Shown piece after piece: positions 32,970-42,566 of a stretch of 64,000 nt of DNA (position 1 is its first letter; each line of letters starts with the position of its first letter). The DNA is from an uncultured Chitinophagaceae bacterium (GTDB taxonomy: Bacteria; Bacteroidota; Bacteroidia; Chitinophagales; Chitinophagaceae). A model generated the notes under the pieces. It did not search any database, was not told the origin of the DNA, and worked only from the letters and a program-made list of their open reading frames with translations. Location of the stretch: the NCBI GenBank assembly GCA_936908745.1, contig CAKZFX010000010.1, forward strand, positions 62,001 through 126,000. Direction: 5' to 3'. Position numbers and translations under genes: made by a program.

Positions 32970-34208
32970 TTACTGAACGATCAGTTTCTTGCTGAATACT
33001 GATTTGCTGTTTTTGTCCAGCACTTTTACCAAATAGAAACCTCTGGCTGCTTTAGCTTCCAGCTTAACAGTCTCTGTCTGGTCTTCGCCAATTACGTTTA
33101 CCACCTTTTGATACACTTGCCTGCCCATCACATCATTTACCTGCAAGGTGTATTCGCCTGCTTCCAGTTTGGCAAAATGAACTGCGAACTGGTTGTTGGT
33201 AACTGGGTTAGGGAACACTCTTACCGCTGTGTTTTCAATGGCGATTTCTCCGATCACTTTTTCAGCGATGCTGCCCTTCGCCCTTGTTTGTAAAATATTA
33301 CTATTAGCAAGGTCAGAGCTTTTCCAGCCGCCTGCTGCATTGTAGATTGTAGCGTTCAGGTCGTTGTAGTCAACGATATAACTGTTTACATCCATGGCGC
33401 TGCTGATGATGATCTTGTTATCATGCGTTACCGCTGCGCCATTGGCAGAGAAAGTGGCGGGTACACCGTTTACAACGCCCAGGTTTGTAGCCACTTTGGT
33501 TTCAATGTTTACTTTGAATACATAGTTTCTTGCAGAAAAAACCAGCAGGTTGCCTTCGTCATCTGCCACCATATCACCACCAAAGCTGCTGCAGGAGCTA
33601 TGAATAGAAGCGCCTTTGCCATTCGGATCGTCGGCCAGCATTCCCAGGTCTGTGATCACTGTGTTTTTACCGGTTGTAAAACGCATCAGGTGTGCGCCGT
33701 CGTTGGTCAGTGCATAACCATTGCCGTCGTCGGCGATCGTCATACGGGTAACGATGTTGCCCTGGTCGGCTGATTTTTTGGCCATGCCTGTAAATGCCTG
33801 GTCAGCTACATAAAACACTTTCATTGTTTTGAGGTCTATGTAGCGCAACTGGTCGATGAACATTGGCGTGTACCAGATACGGTTGTTCTTTTTATCATAA
33901 GCCATTGCTGCCACACCACTGCTGAAAGCCGGCTGGCTGCTATAGCCCCTGTTTACTTCTGTGGTAAAACTGGTGATCTCTTTTTTTGAACTGGCATTGT
34001 AAGCCACTTGTTGCGGATTGGTTCCGTTGAGCAATACATCCGAAAACTGGCCCGTCTCCAAATTCAGTTTGCGCAGGTAGCTCCAGTTAGGGCCGTCTTT
34101 TTGAATATCTGTGATCACATAAGCAAAACGATCTGACTGGCTATGGGCCAGCAAACCAGTGAAAACAGAAGCCAGTAAAAGAGAGGAAAAGCGTAGATTT
34201 TTTCTCAT
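32970..34208 (-). CDS. Secreted T9SS cargo protein, propeller-like with type A sorting domain
   Basis: 412 aa. Signal peptide (SSLLLASVFTGLLAHS), then a repeating beta region (VAAMAYDKKNNRIWYTP, YIDLKTMKVFYVAD, VTRMTIADDGNGYALTND, FGGDMVADDEGNLLVFSA) suggesting a beta-propeller, and a C-terminal type IX sorting domain: VRVFPNPVTNNQFAVHF, LQVNDVMGRQVYQK and the closing GFYLVKVLDKNSKSVFSKKL. It should be exported across the outer membrane and attached or released. Ligand unknown. Confidence 0.88.
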   Translation of the reverse strand: MRKNLRFSSLLLASVFTGLLAHSQSDRFAYVITDIQKDGPNWSYLRKLNLETGQFSDVLLNGTNPQQVAYNASSKKEITSFTTEVNRGYSSQPAFSSGVAAMAYDKKNNRIWYTPMFIDQLRYIDLKTMKVFYVADQAFTGMAKKSADQGNIVTRMTIADDGNGYALTNDGAHLMRFTTGKNTVITDLGMLADDPNGKGASIHSSCSSFGGDMVADDEGNLLVFSARNYVFKVNIETKVATNLGVVNGVPATFSANGAAVTHDNKIIISSAMDVNSYIVDYNDLNATIYNAAGGWKSSDLANSNILQTRAKGSIAEKVIGEIAIENTAVRVFPNPVTNNQFAVHFAKLEAGEYTLQVNDVMGRQVYQKVVNVIGEDQTETVKLEAKAARGFYLVKVLDKNSKSVFSKKLIVQ

Positions 34209-34308
34209 ATATAAAGGTTTTGCGTTTTAGCTAGATGAAACTTCTTTCAAATTACACACAAATACCGTTTTTTTAAAATGATTTTTATGTGTGGCAAGGA
34301 CACTAAAA

Positions 34309-34337
34309 AACCCCTCAGCCTTCCGGCCTGAGGGGTT
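34309..34337 (-). terminator. Intrinsic terminator of the 588-aa T9SS gene
   Basis: AACCCCTCAG (34309-34318) pairs with CTGAGGGGTT (34328-34337); six T follow on the minus strand. A related but imperfect hairpin ends the paralogue at 36533-36561. Confidence 0.8.
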
Positions 34338-34371
34338 AGGGACAAAACCCTGAGCATAAAAGAGAGTTTGC

Positions 34372-36138
34372 TTAGCGGGTCACCGTGAATTTCACAGCGT
34401 TTATTTCCACGCCATTGATCATTTGTATCACATAATTTCCGGGGAGCAGCTTGCTTAGGTTATTAACCGGTACACTGTTCACACCTTCAAACACTTTGTT
34501 TTCCTGTTGCAATACCACTTTACCGTTCAGGTCCATTACACGGATCGCAACTGTAGCAGGGCCGTTTGCACTGAAACGTATCGTAGCCAGTTCACTTGTT
34601 ACTACCGGGTTTGGATTGATCGTGATACCGGTAATCGACCTTTCACCTTTGCGCACCATCACCACGCTGCTGTATTTGTATTTGCCATCAATGTCAACCA
34701 TTTTCAGGCGATAGTAAACAACAGCGCTTGCAACAGGCGCCAGGTTGTCAGCATGCTGGTATGTGGAACGTGATGTGGAACCCATCGCATTTTTGCTGGC
34801 GATGTTTGCAAAACCGTTGGAACTGCTGGTGCTTCTTTCCAATTCATAATGGCTGAAGTTGATTTCATTTTCCACTTCCCAGGATACCGTTGTTATATCA
34901 TTACGCAGGCTTGCAGTGAAGCTGAGTAAGGTTACAGGCAGTGTTGTTTGCTGCGGGAAGAAGTTAGAAGCCAGATCCTGTAAACCGCTTATAGATTGCA
35001 CCAAACGGCATTGTACTGTACCTACAGGACCGTTTACAGTTGACTGGTCAATATAGTAAAGACCGTCACCTGTTGAAATATATAAAGAGCCAAACTGGTC
35101 AAAAGCCACACCGTTTACAGTGCCGGTAAAGTTGTTGCCGTTCTGATCTAACAGTGTCCATTGCAATGCCAGTGAAGTGCTGTTGCCTGCCGGGGAGCCG
35201 ATATAGATCTGAGTAACACCGCTACCATTGTTGGCCAGTGCATACATACCACCTTGTCCATCGAAACAAATATCCCCGTTCTGGAAGTTGGATACCGATG
35301 CACCTGTACCGGTCAGTGTAACACTGTTGTCTTCTACGGCAATAGTTGCAGGTCCGAGACCGTTTGCTCCTGAAGGAGTGAATCTTGCGAGGTATAATGT
35401 TCCACCACCTTCGGCCAGTATCCATCCACGGCCGTCAGGTCCCATACCAAGGCGAACAAAACCCAATGAAGTGTTGCTGCTGCCGTTCAGGTCTAATGAA
35501 CCCACATTGGTGATAGAGCCACCCGTGCTGCTGGCGCCATAAATAGTTACCACACCATTGTTACCTGTTGTGTTTGGCAGGTAATAGAAAGCGCCGGTGG
35601 CTTGTGTAGGCGTCTGGCTTTTTGCCAAAGCCGCTGTGGTTGTGTTGCTGGAAGGGAAAGGATCGAAAATATTATTGGGCCCATTGACATGAACGCCATT
35701 TAATACAGTGTAAGAAGATACCTGGTTGCCATCGTCTGATGTGGCCCAGAGGTTGGGTGAAGTGGGCGCCACCTGCACATTCACGATTACAGTGTTTGTT
35801 ACACGGGTTACACCACCACGGGTTACCGTCACCGTCACGCTGTAAGAGCCAGGTGCAGCATAGGTAAGTGATTTGGTATTACTGCCGGATGACAGCCATG
35901 AAACAGTGGCCGGGTTAGAACCAGAAACCGTAGCGCCGGTTGCGGTCCAGTTGAAAGAGTAGTCGTTGAAACTAAAACTAAAGCCGCTTGTACTGGCCGT
36001 CAGGCTTACCGGGATACCCACTACCGCACTTACGGAGCCAGCGGGGGAAAGTGAAGCAGATTGCGCTATTGCTGTTAGCGTAATAACGTTAAAAAAGAAA
36101 AATGAAAGGAGGTTTTTTAATAATGTAGAATTGTTCAT
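34372..36138 (-). CDS. T9SS cargo protein with PKD-like domain, tandem paralogue 1
   Basis: 588 aa. Signal peptide, one PKD/Ig-like domain (~25-120), a repeating region with MGPDGRGWILAEGGGTLYLA and FDGQGGMYALANNGSG, then a domain with LPVTLLSFTASL and FSHYELERS shared by many T9SS cargo proteins, and a C-terminal type A sorting domain (INPNPVVTSELATIRF to MINGVEINAVKFTVTR). Nearly the whole chain is paralogous to the upstream 691-aa protein, which has one extra N-terminal domain. Function unknown; probably an extracellular or surface protein. Confidence 0.88.
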   Translation of the reverse strand: MNNSTLLKNLLSFFFFNVITLTAIAQSASLSPAGSVSAVVGIPVSLTASTSGFSFSFNDYSFNWTATGATVSGSNPATVSWLSSGSNTKSLTYAAPGSYSVTVTVTRGGVTRVTNTVIVNVQVAPTSPNLWATSDDGNQVSSYTVLNGVHVNGPNNIFDPFPSSNTTTAALAKSQTPTQATGAFYYLPNTTGNNGVVTIYGASSTGGSITNVGSLDLNGSSNTSLGFVRLGMGPDGRGWILAEGGGTLYLARFTPSGANGLGPATIAVEDNSVTLTGTGASVSNFQNGDICFDGQGGMYALANNGSGVTQIYIGSPAGNSTSLALQWTLLDQNGNNFTGTVNGVAFDQFGSLYISTGDGLYYIDQSTVNGPVGTVQCRLVQSISGLQDLASNFFPQQTTLPVTLLSFTASLRNDITTVSWEVENEINFSHYELERSTSSSNGFANIASKNAMGSTSRSTYQHADNLAPVASAVVYYRLKMVDIDGKYKYSSVVMVRKGERSITGITINPNPVVTSELATIRFSANGPATVAIRVMDLNGKVVLQQENKVFEGVNSVPVNNLSKLLPGNYVIQMINGVEINAVKFTVTR

Positions 36139-36349
36139 GCTCTTTTAGGTTTAGCTGATGATTAGAAATAAGTATCCTGTTACCACGGAATGGTTTAAAT
36201 GGAGCAGGGATTAACGGGCGGTTAATTAGACAGGATGTAAGGATGCTGTTTCAGCAGGGAATAGTGGATAAAATGTAATGCGGCTTTAGAAGCAGTCTTT
36301 ACTTTTTGGGGGTCTTTAGAAGGATTTGAATGAAAGGGTCGTAAAAGTA
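36139..36349 (-). promoter_or_regulatory. Conserved ~200-nt leader and -7 element of the 588-aa gene
   Basis: TACTTTTA (36349 to 36342, minus strand) is one base off TAnnTTTG and lies 203 nt upstream of the ATG. The whole leader is recognisably similar to that of the 691-aa paralogue, where the same octamer is at the same distance. The rest of the spacer to 36532 shows nothing else I can assign. Confidence 0.5.
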
Positions 36350-36532
36350 GGGTCGTTATAAAAAATACACAAACCAGGCCAATAAATACTTGTAATATGT
36401 CACCCGCATAAACATGTATTATAAACTCTTTGTCTGCAATTAAACCTTTAATTCAGCTTATTACAATGAAAAAATGTGTGTATTAAAATCCCCTTAGTAA
36501 TTTAAAAGGAGTAAAAGTTCCCCAATAAAAAA

Positions 36533-36561
36533 AACCCCCCAGCCTTTCGGCGTGAGGGGTT
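36533..36561 (-). terminator. Intrinsic terminator of the 691-aa T9SS gene
   Basis: AACCCC (36533-36538) with GGGGTT (36556-36561) plus AGCC/GGC-type inner pairing around TTTC; a T run follows on the minus strand. Homologous to the hairpin at 34309-34337 but with mismatches. Confidence 0.7.
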
Positions 36562-36600
36562 CAAGGTATAAAAACCCTGAGCATTCAGGTTGAAGATCAC

Positions 36601-38676
36601 TTAGCGGGCTACTGCGAATTTCACAGCATTCACTTCCACGCCATTGATCATTTGTATAACATAATTTCCAGGGAGTAATTTGCCCAGGTTGTTAACCGGC
36701 ACGCTATTTACACCTTCATAAACTTTATTTTGTTGTTGCAATACAACTTTACCAGTCATATCAATAACCCTGATAGCAACGGTAGCAGTGCTGGTTGCAT
36801 TGAAGCGTACAGTTGCCAGTTCGCTTGCTACTGCCGGGTTAGGGTTGATAGTGATACCAGTGATCGCTTTTTCATCTTTGCGAACCATGATCACGTTGCT
36901 GTATTTGAATTGACCATCGATATCAACCATTTTCAGGCGATAGTAAACAACATTGCTGCTGATCGCTGACAGGTTATCCGCTTGCTGGTAAGTAACACGA
37001 GAAGCTGAACCTTGTGAAGTTTTGTTAGCGATTTGAGTGAAGCCGCCTGTGCCGCTTGCACTTCTTTCCAGTTCATAATGGCTGAAGTTTACTTCGTTTT
37101 CAACTTCCCATGAGATAGTAGTTATGTTATTACGCAGGCTTCCTGTAAAGCTCAGCAATGTAACAGGTAATGTTGTGTTTTGCGGGAAGAAGTTAGAAGC
37201 CAGATCCTGCAGACCTGTTTGCGCTTGTACCAAACGGCACTGAACAGTACCGGCAGGTCCATCCACAGTAGCCTGGTCAATATAGTAAAGGCCAGTAGCA
37301 GTTGACAGGTATAAAGAACCAAACTGATCGAAAGCAACACCGTTTACAGAACCTGTAAAGCCGTTTCCGCTTCCATCAACCAGTGTCCATTGCAGTGCAA
37401 GTGTAGTGCTGCTGCCATTAGGTGCACCAACATAGATCTGGGTAACACCGCTACCGTTGTTGGCAAGAGCGAAGATTCCGCCTTGTCCATCAAAGCAAAG
37501 GTCACCATTCTGGAAGTTAGCAACAGAAGCACCTGTACCAGTCAAAGAAACGCTGTTATCTTCCACAGCAACCGTAGCTGGTCCGAGGCCATTAGCACCA
37601 GAAGGGATAAAACGTACGAGGTACAGTGTACCGCCACCTTCTGCTAAGATCCAGCCGCGACCGTCAGGGCCCATACCAATACGTACAAAACCAAGAGAGG
37701 TATTGCTGGCACCGTTGATATCAAGTGAACCTACCAGAGTTGGTGTACCACCTGTAGCGCTGGCACCGAAGATTTCAACCACACCATTGTTGCTGCCAGT
37801 GTTAGGCAGGTAGTAGAAAGCACCTGTTGCTTGTGTTGGCGTCTGGCTTCTTGCAAGGGCGGCTGTTGAGCTACCACCAGTTGTACCACCAGGGAACGTT
37901 GGCGCAAAAATATTAGTTGGTCCTGCGAAGTAAGAACCGTGCATTACTGTGAAAGAAGATACCTGTGTACCATCGCTGGAAGTAGCCCACATATTAGGTG
38001 AGGTAGGCACAGCAGATACAGATACCGTTACTGAGTTTGTAACAAGCGTGGTAGCACCGCTTCTTGAGATACTTACATTAACTACGTAAGAACCAGCTGA
38101 AGCAAATGTGATTGTTTTTGTGCTGGTAGCACTTGCTTGTGAAATCGGGTCAGTACCAGAAATAGTACCGCCTACTGCAGTCCAGTCGAAAGTATAGTTA
38201 CCAGTACCGGCAAAGTTAGCAGCCACGGCGCTCATGCTAAGACCCACACCTGCTACTGCGTATACAGATACTGCAGGGCTTAATGTTGCTGTAGGCGTTG
38301 GAGGAGCTGTAACTGTTACAGTAGCAGTTCTTGTAGTTCCGCCGCGGGAAAGATAGAACGTGTATGTTCCAACTGTTGCTGAAGAACTGAATGTGAAAGT
38401 AATGGAAGTAGTTCCATTGTTGATGCTGGTTACAGCAGGGTTAATTGCCAGGGTAGGCGAGCTGCTGATACCTGTGTTACTGGAGATAGACCAGGAATAG
38501 TTGCCGCTTCCAGGCCAGTTTCCGGTACTCCTAGTAATAGTAACGCTTGTTGTGTTGGCTCCAAGCGGCTGGACAATGGATGTCTGGCTGGCTGTGAGTG
38601 ACTGTGCGTAGGCCATATTGCCCACAAACAGGGTCGCAAATAATGCGAAAATGAATAAAAATGTAAACTTCTTCAT
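36601..38676 (-). CDS. T9SS cargo protein with two PKD/Ig-like domains, tandem paralogue 2
   Basis: 691 aa. Signal peptide (FLFIFALFATLFVGNMAYA), an N-terminal Ig-like domain absent in the neighbour (~25-125), a PKD-like domain (~130-225), the shared repeating region (FVRIGMGPDGRGWILAEGGG, LCFDGQGGIFALANNG), the LPVTLLSF/YELERS domain and a type A sorting domain ending in NAVKFAVAR. Very high similarity to the 588-aa protein from the PKD domain onward, together with matching leader and terminator, indicates a recent tandem duplication of a complete transcription unit. Confidence 0.88.
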   Translation of the reverse strand: MKKFTFLFIFALFATLFVGNMAYAQSLTASQTSIVQPLGANTTSVTITRSTGNWPGSGNYSWSISSNTGISSSPTLAINPAVTSINNGTTSITFTFSSSATVGTYTFYLSRGGTTRTATVTVTAPPTPTATLSPAVSVYAVAGVGLSMSAVAANFAGTGNYTFDWTAVGGTISGTDPISQASATSTKTITFASAGSYVVNVSISRSGATTLVTNSVTVSVSAVPTSPNMWATSSDGTQVSSFTVMHGSYFAGPTNIFAPTFPGGTTGGSSTAALARSQTPTQATGAFYYLPNTGSNNGVVEIFGASATGGTPTLVGSLDINGASNTSLGFVRIGMGPDGRGWILAEGGGTLYLVRFIPSGANGLGPATVAVEDNSVSLTGTGASVANFQNGDLCFDGQGGIFALANNGSGVTQIYVGAPNGSSTTLALQWTLVDGSGNGFTGSVNGVAFDQFGSLYLSTATGLYYIDQATVDGPAGTVQCRLVQAQTGLQDLASNFFPQNTTLPVTLLSFTGSLRNNITTISWEVENEVNFSHYELERSASGTGGFTQIANKTSQGSASRVTYQQADNLSAISSNVVYYRLKMVDIDGQFKYSNVIMVRKDEKAITGITINPNPAVASELATVRFNATSTATVAIRVIDMTGKVVLQQQNKVYEGVNSVPVNNLGKLLPGNYVIQMINGVEVNAVKFAVAR

Positions 38677-38887
38677 GCTCTTAGGTTTTGTTTTATAATA
38701 GAAATAAATATCCAGTACCGATGTGGTTTAGATAGAGGTGGACCTTAAAGCATGGTTTATTAAACAGGATTGATGGCCGAGGTATTCTCAGAAGGAATAG
38801 TGGATAGAAAATGGATGGTTACTATCAGAGGGATTATTGCCTTGGAGGCTTTTTGAAGGATATGAATCGAAGGGGAGAGTAAAAGTA
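38677..38887 (-). promoter_or_regulatory. Conserved ~200-nt leader and -7 element of the 691-aa gene
   Basis: TACTTTTA (38887 to 38880, minus strand) lies 203 nt from the ATG, exactly as in the paralogue. Shared blocks include GAAATAA near the start codon and GGAATAGTGGATA in the middle. The remainder of the spacer to 39007 shows no further feature. Confidence 0.5.
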
Positions 38888-39007
38888 AACCCCTGTTTTG
38901 ATTTTTGCAAGCAAAAGGGGTGAAAAAAATCAAAAAATACCTGAAAGTGGTATATATATTACCATCCTAACGTATGTTAATACCCGAAAACGGTCAAAAA
39001 ACACACA

Positions 39008-39610
39008 CTATTCCTTGTTTCGGTCAGTTTCTTTCCAGGTTTTGTAAGTGGCTGCGGAGCTTTGAGGCCGGTCAGTTTGTTCCCGTAGCGGTTCACAAGG
39101 TTTGAGAGTGGCAATACATTCAGCAGGTAATTGCTGGTAAATTTTTGTGCCCTCCGTTTTCCATTTCAGCATTTCATCGCTCACCTGTTTTACGATTTTG
39201 GCGGGATTGCCGACGACTACACTGCGTGCGGGGATTTTTTCGCCTTGCTTTATAAAAGATAAAGCGCCGACAATGCTTTCATCGCCCAGCTCTGCATTGT
39301 CCATGATAACGGTATTCATACCAACAAGACAGTTTTTCCCGATCGTTGCTCCGTGAATAATAGCGCCATGGCCAATATGTGAACCTTCCTTTAATAGTAC
39401 AGTGACGCCGGGAAACATGTGGACCGTACAGTTTTCCTGCACATTGCAGCCGTCTTCCAGGATAATTCTTCCCCAATCGCCACGCAAAGCGGCACCGGGG
39501 CCGATATAGCAGTCTTTCCCGATTATCACATCGCCGGTGACAGCGGCCTGCGGATGCACAAAGGAGGATTCATGCACCACGGGTTTTATGCCTTTGAACT
39601 GATAGATCAT
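39008..39610 (-). CDS. paaY: Gamma-carbonic-anhydrase-fold protein, PaaY-like
   Basis: 200 aa. Left-handed beta-helix of hexapeptide repeats (VTGDVIIGKDCYIGPGAALR, IGHGAIIHGATIGKNCLVG). The His ligands expected for the trimer-interface metal are visible in VHMFPG and IGHGAIIHG. PaaY is a thioesterase that rescues stalled phenylacetate intermediates. The assignment as PaaY rests on its position as last gene of the paa operon, 11 nt after paaI; by sequence alone it could be any gamma-class carbonic anhydrase family member. Confidence 0.75.
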   Translation of the reverse strand: MIYQFKGIKPVVHESSFVHPQAAVTGDVIIGKDCYIGPGAALRGDWGRIILEDGCNVQENCTVHMFPGVTVLLKEGSHIGHGAIIHGATIGKNCLVGMNTVIMDNAELGDESIVGALSFIKQGEKIPARSVVVGNPAKIVKQVSDEMLKWKTEGTKIYQQLPAECIATLKPCEPLREQTDRPQSSAATYKTWKETDRNKE

Positions 39611-39621
39611 AAGGTTCCGGT

Positions 39622-40047
39622 TTAGGAGGGGTCAACAAGATGTTTATTCGTGCGAAAGCAAGTGCCTTTGAAAAGGGCTACGATATGACCGTTCTGGTTG
39701 GTAATAGTAATATGGTATAAGCCGGTGGAGCGTCCATTGTGCAGTTCTTTGGCTTCTGCCGTCAGCACATCGCCTACATGAACGGGTTTGGTAAAGTTGA
39801 TAGAGGTGTCAAGCGCTACCGATAAGTTATTGCGGTTGTTACAGGCAAAAGCAAAGGCGCTGTCAGCCAGCGAAAAGGCAACACCGCCATGTACGATGCC
39901 AAAACCATTGATCATTTCAGGGCGCACGGTCATTTTTATGTTGCTGTAACCTGTTTTCACTTCGATCACTTCTATTCCCAGCCATTGGGAAAAGAGATCG
40001 TCACGCATCATTTTGTCCACTACTTTTTTTGCCAGGGTATCGCTCAT
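39622..40047 (-). CDS. paaI: Hotdog-fold thioesterase PaaI
   Basis: 141 aa, hotdog fold of the PaaI subgroup: GFGIVHGGVAFSLADSAFAFACN (helix with catalytic Asp) and SINFTKPVHVGDVLTAEA. It hydrolyses hydroxyphenylacetyl-CoA and related dead-end thioesters during phenylacetate catabolism. Sits 23 nt after paaG within the operon. Confidence 0.9.
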   Translation of the reverse strand: MSDTLAKKVVDKMMRDDLFSQWLGIEVIEVKTGYSNIKMTVRPEMINGFGIVHGGVAFSLADSAFAFACNNRNNLSVALDTSINFTKPVHVGDVLTAEAKELHNGRSTGLYHITITNQNGHIVALFKGTCFRTNKHLVDPS

Positions 40048-40070
40048 AAGTAAGATTTAGTTGGTAAAAA

Positions 40071-40847
40071 TTAATGGCCTTTGAAAACCGGCGCTCTTTT
40101 TTCAAGAAAAGCGGCCACACCTTCTTTAAAGTCCTGTGTGGAAGCAGCCCATTGCTGGAGCTTGTCTTCATTTTGCAATTGCTCGAAAATGGTATGTGTG
40201 GTTGACCATTGCAGGGCTTTTTTTGTGTAAGCCAAACCGAGCGTAGGCATCTGCGCCAGTTTTTCTGCCATCGCTGTTATTTCGGTTTGGAAAACATCGG
40301 CTTCATAATATTTATAGATCATGCCCATTCTTTCGGCTTCTTCTGCACCTACTTTTTCACCGAGCATCATCAGGGCACTGGCTTTTTGCCAGCCAATCAA
40401 TCTTGGTAAAAAGAATGTGCCGCCGCTATCGGGCACCAACCCGATTTTTGAAAACGCCTGTATAAAAGAAGCGGATTTGCTGGCCACCACGATATCGCAA
40501 CACAAAGCGATATTGGCGCCTGCGCCCGCGGCTACGCCGTTGACTGCTGCCAGCACCGGCTTTTTCAATTCTCTTATTTTAATAATAATGGGATTGAAAT
40601 GCTCACTGAGGATACGTTGCATACCCGGCCCGTTGGGGTCCACCACTTCTTCTAAATCTTGTCCTGCACAAAACGCTTTACCTGCGCCGGTGATGACCAC
40701 GCAACGTACAGAAAGATCATCGTTGCACTGGTCAAGTTTTTCCTGCAACAGCAACGCCATTTCACGGTTAAAAGAGTTGAGTTTATCCGGCCTGTTGAGG
40801 GTGATAACCGCAACGCCATTTTTTATTTCAAATAATACAGCTGACAT
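40071..40847 (-). CDS. paaG: Oxepin-CoA-forming isomerase PaaG (enoyl-CoA hydratase family)
   Basis: 258 aa crotonase fold: ITLNRPDKLNSFN, the CoA/oxyanion loop GAGKAFCAGQDLEEV, NGVAAGAGANIALCCDIVVA and catalytic-region ASFIQAFSKIGLVPDSGGTF with Asp. The GPGMQRILSEHFNPIIIKI segment matches PaaG rather than general hydratases. PaaG converts the ring epoxide of phenylacetyl-CoA to oxepin-CoA. The gene follows paaD after 41 nt. Confidence 0.9.
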   Translation of the reverse strand: MSAVLFEIKNGVAVITLNRPDKLNSFNREMALLLQEKLDQCNDDLSVRCVVITGAGKAFCAGQDLEEVVDPNGPGMQRILSEHFNPIIIKIRELKKPVLAAVNGVAAGAGANIALCCDIVVASKSASFIQAFSKIGLVPDSGGTFFLPRLIGWQKASALMMLGEKVGAEEAERMGMIYKYYEADVFQTEITAMAEKLAQMPTLGLAYTKKALQWSTTHTIFEQLQNEDKLQQWAASTQDFKEGVAAFLEKRAPVFKGH

Positions 40848-40888
40848 ATAAAAAATTAATGCACAAACTTACAAACAAAGCGATATGC

Positions 40889-41398
40889 TTAGTGACATTT
40901 AAAATAGTCAAAAGGTTCTTTGCAATCATCGCATTGATATAATGCTTTGCAGGCAGTAGAGCCAAATTCACTTACACGATGCGTATGATAAGAGTTGCAA
41001 TGCGGGCATTGCACGGCTTCATTGTGCGAAAACAGTTCTTCTTTACAGGATTGTTGCTTAGGGTTGGGCGGCGCTATGCCGTATTGTTTTAGTTTTTCTT
41101 TTCCCTCTTCCGTCATCCAGTCGGTTGTCCATGCGGGAGAAAGAACTGAAGTGATTTTTACGTTTAGCAAACCATGTGCGGCTAATTCCATGCGGATATT
41201 GGCAGCGATCATATCCATGGCCGGGCAACCGGTATAGGTAGGTGTGATGATGATTTCAACGTCTTCGTTACTGATTTTTACATCCCGCACAATCCCCAGG
41301 TCCAAAATAGTAAGCACAGGTACCTCGGGATCGGTGACAGTTGCCAGTACCGACCAGATATGCTCTTTTGAAAAGGGATATTGAAACGTTTCTTTCAT
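40889..41398 (-). CDS. paaD: Phenylacetyl-CoA epoxidase accessory subunit PaaD
   Basis: 169 aa. N-terminal MIP18/DUF59 domain (VTDPEVPVLTILDLGIVRDV, TPTYTGCPAMDMI) and a C-terminal zinc ribbon with CPHCNS and CDDCKE, ending in a terminal Cys-His. PaaD is thought to help assemble iron or Fe-S cofactors of the PaaABCE complex. 18 nt after paaC. Confidence 0.93.
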   Translation of the reverse strand: MKETFQYPFSKEHIWSVLATVTDPEVPVLTILDLGIVRDVKISNEDVEIIITPTYTGCPAMDMIAANIRMELAAHGLLNVKITSVLSPAWTTDWMTEEGKEKLKQYGIAPPNPKQQSCKEELFSHNEAVQCPHCNSYHTHRVSEFGSTACKALYQCDDCKEPFDYFKCH

Positions 41399-41416
41399 CG
41401 TAAGATCACTCTGTCA

Positions 41417-42151
41417 TTACCACTCAGCACCTGGATAAGCTCTTTGCATGTATTGCAATTCTGTCAAGATATAACCTAAGTGTTCGGTGTGTTTTCCTTC
41501 TTTGCCACCGCTTTGCATAAATACATTTTCGGGAACGGCTAACGTGGCTTCTTCAAAAACGGCTTTTGTTGTTGCCAACCATGCCGGTTGCAATGCCGCC
41601 ACATCCATTCCTGTTGCGGTTTCATACTCAGCAGGCATAAATAATTCGCCGGTATATCTCCAGAGTTCTTCAATGGCTTTTTTTATTCTTGTGTGGCTTT
41701 CTTCGGTGCCATCGCCGAGGCGGATCACCCACTCGCTGCTCCAGCGCAGGTGATAGGTCACTTCTTTCAGGGCTTTGGCTGCAATGGCCGCCAGTTGTTC
41801 ATCCTGATTATTTTGTAGCTGCTGGTATAATAAGTATTGATAGTTGCTGAAAAAGAACTGACGCAGGATCGTTTGCGCCCAATCGCCATTGGGCTGCTCT
41901 GTAAGCAACAGGTTTTTAAATTCTCTTTCCTTACGTAAATAAGCCAATGAATCTTCTGTAGCATCGCCGCCGGTCAGCGTAGCAGCGTATTGATAAAAGT
42001 TTCTTGCCTGCCCCAATAAGTCGAGCGAAATATTGGTCAGCGCAATATCCTGCTCCAGCACAGGCCCGTGTCCACACCATTCTGCATTGCGTTGCGAAAG
42101 GATCAACGTGGTATCTGCAAGGTATAATATATAGTCAACCGGGGTTTTCAT
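41417..42151 (-). CDS. paaC: Phenylacetyl-CoA epoxidase structural subunit PaaC
   Basis: 244 aa ferritin-like helical protein, the non-catalytic partner of PaaA in the heterodimer. Landmarks: LADTTLILSQRNAEWCGHGP, LEQDIALTNISLDLLGQARN, TYHLRWSSEWVIRLGDGTEE. The start at 42151 follows a short spacer with stutter repeat inside the operon. Confidence 0.93.
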   Translation of the reverse strand: MKTPVDYILYLADTTLILSQRNAEWCGHGPVLEQDIALTNISLDLLGQARNFYQYAATLTGGDATEDSLAYLRKEREFKNLLLTEQPNGDWAQTILRQFFFSNYQYLLYQQLQNNQDEQLAAIAAKALKEVTYHLRWSSEWVIRLGDGTEESHTRIKKAIEELWRYTGELFMPAEYETATGMDVAALQPAWLATTKAVFEEATLAVPENVFMQSGGKEGKHTEHLGYILTELQYMQRAYPGAEW

Positions 42152-42193
42152 GCACTTAAAATTGAAAATCGAAAGTCAAAAATCGGGAATGGC

Positions 42194-42562
42194 TTACATG
42201 TGGTTTACTTCATCCGGCAATTCATAAAAAGTCGGGTGGCGATATACTTTATCAACCGCGGGTTCGTACAGTTCACCGGCTTGTTCAGGATTGGAAGCCG
42301 TGATGTATTTACTTTCCACCACCCAGATGCTTACGCCTTCCATACGTCTTGTATAAACATCTCTTGCGTTTTCAATTGCCATCTGCGCATCAGCGGCATG
42401 AAGACTGCCAACATGTTTGTGGTCCAAACCTTGTTTGCTGCGGATAAATACTTCCCACAAAGGCCAGCTTGTTGCATCATTTTTTGTTTGATAGCCGCTG
42501 CCTCCTGCTTTGTCTTCAGGGATATCGCCGTAGAAATGTTTTTTTATAAATTGAGTGTTCAT
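42194..42562 (-). CDS. paaB: Phenylacetyl-CoA epoxidase subunit PaaB
   Basis: 122 aa. Conserved core WPLWEVFIRSKQGLDHKHVG, SLHAADAQMAIENARDVYTR and SIWVVESKYI identifies PaaB, which bridges PaaAC units of the multicomponent monooxygenase. Slightly longer than the ~95 aa proteobacterial form because of an N-terminal extension. Four nt downstream of the embedded lipoprotein gene. Confidence 0.93.
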   Translation of the reverse strand: MNTQFIKKHFYGDIPEDKAGGSGYQTKNDATSWPLWEVFIRSKQGLDHKHVGSLHAADAQMAIENARDVYTRRMEGVSIWVVESKYITASNPEQAGELYEPAVDKVYRHPTFYELPDEVNHM

Positions 42563-42566
42563 AATC

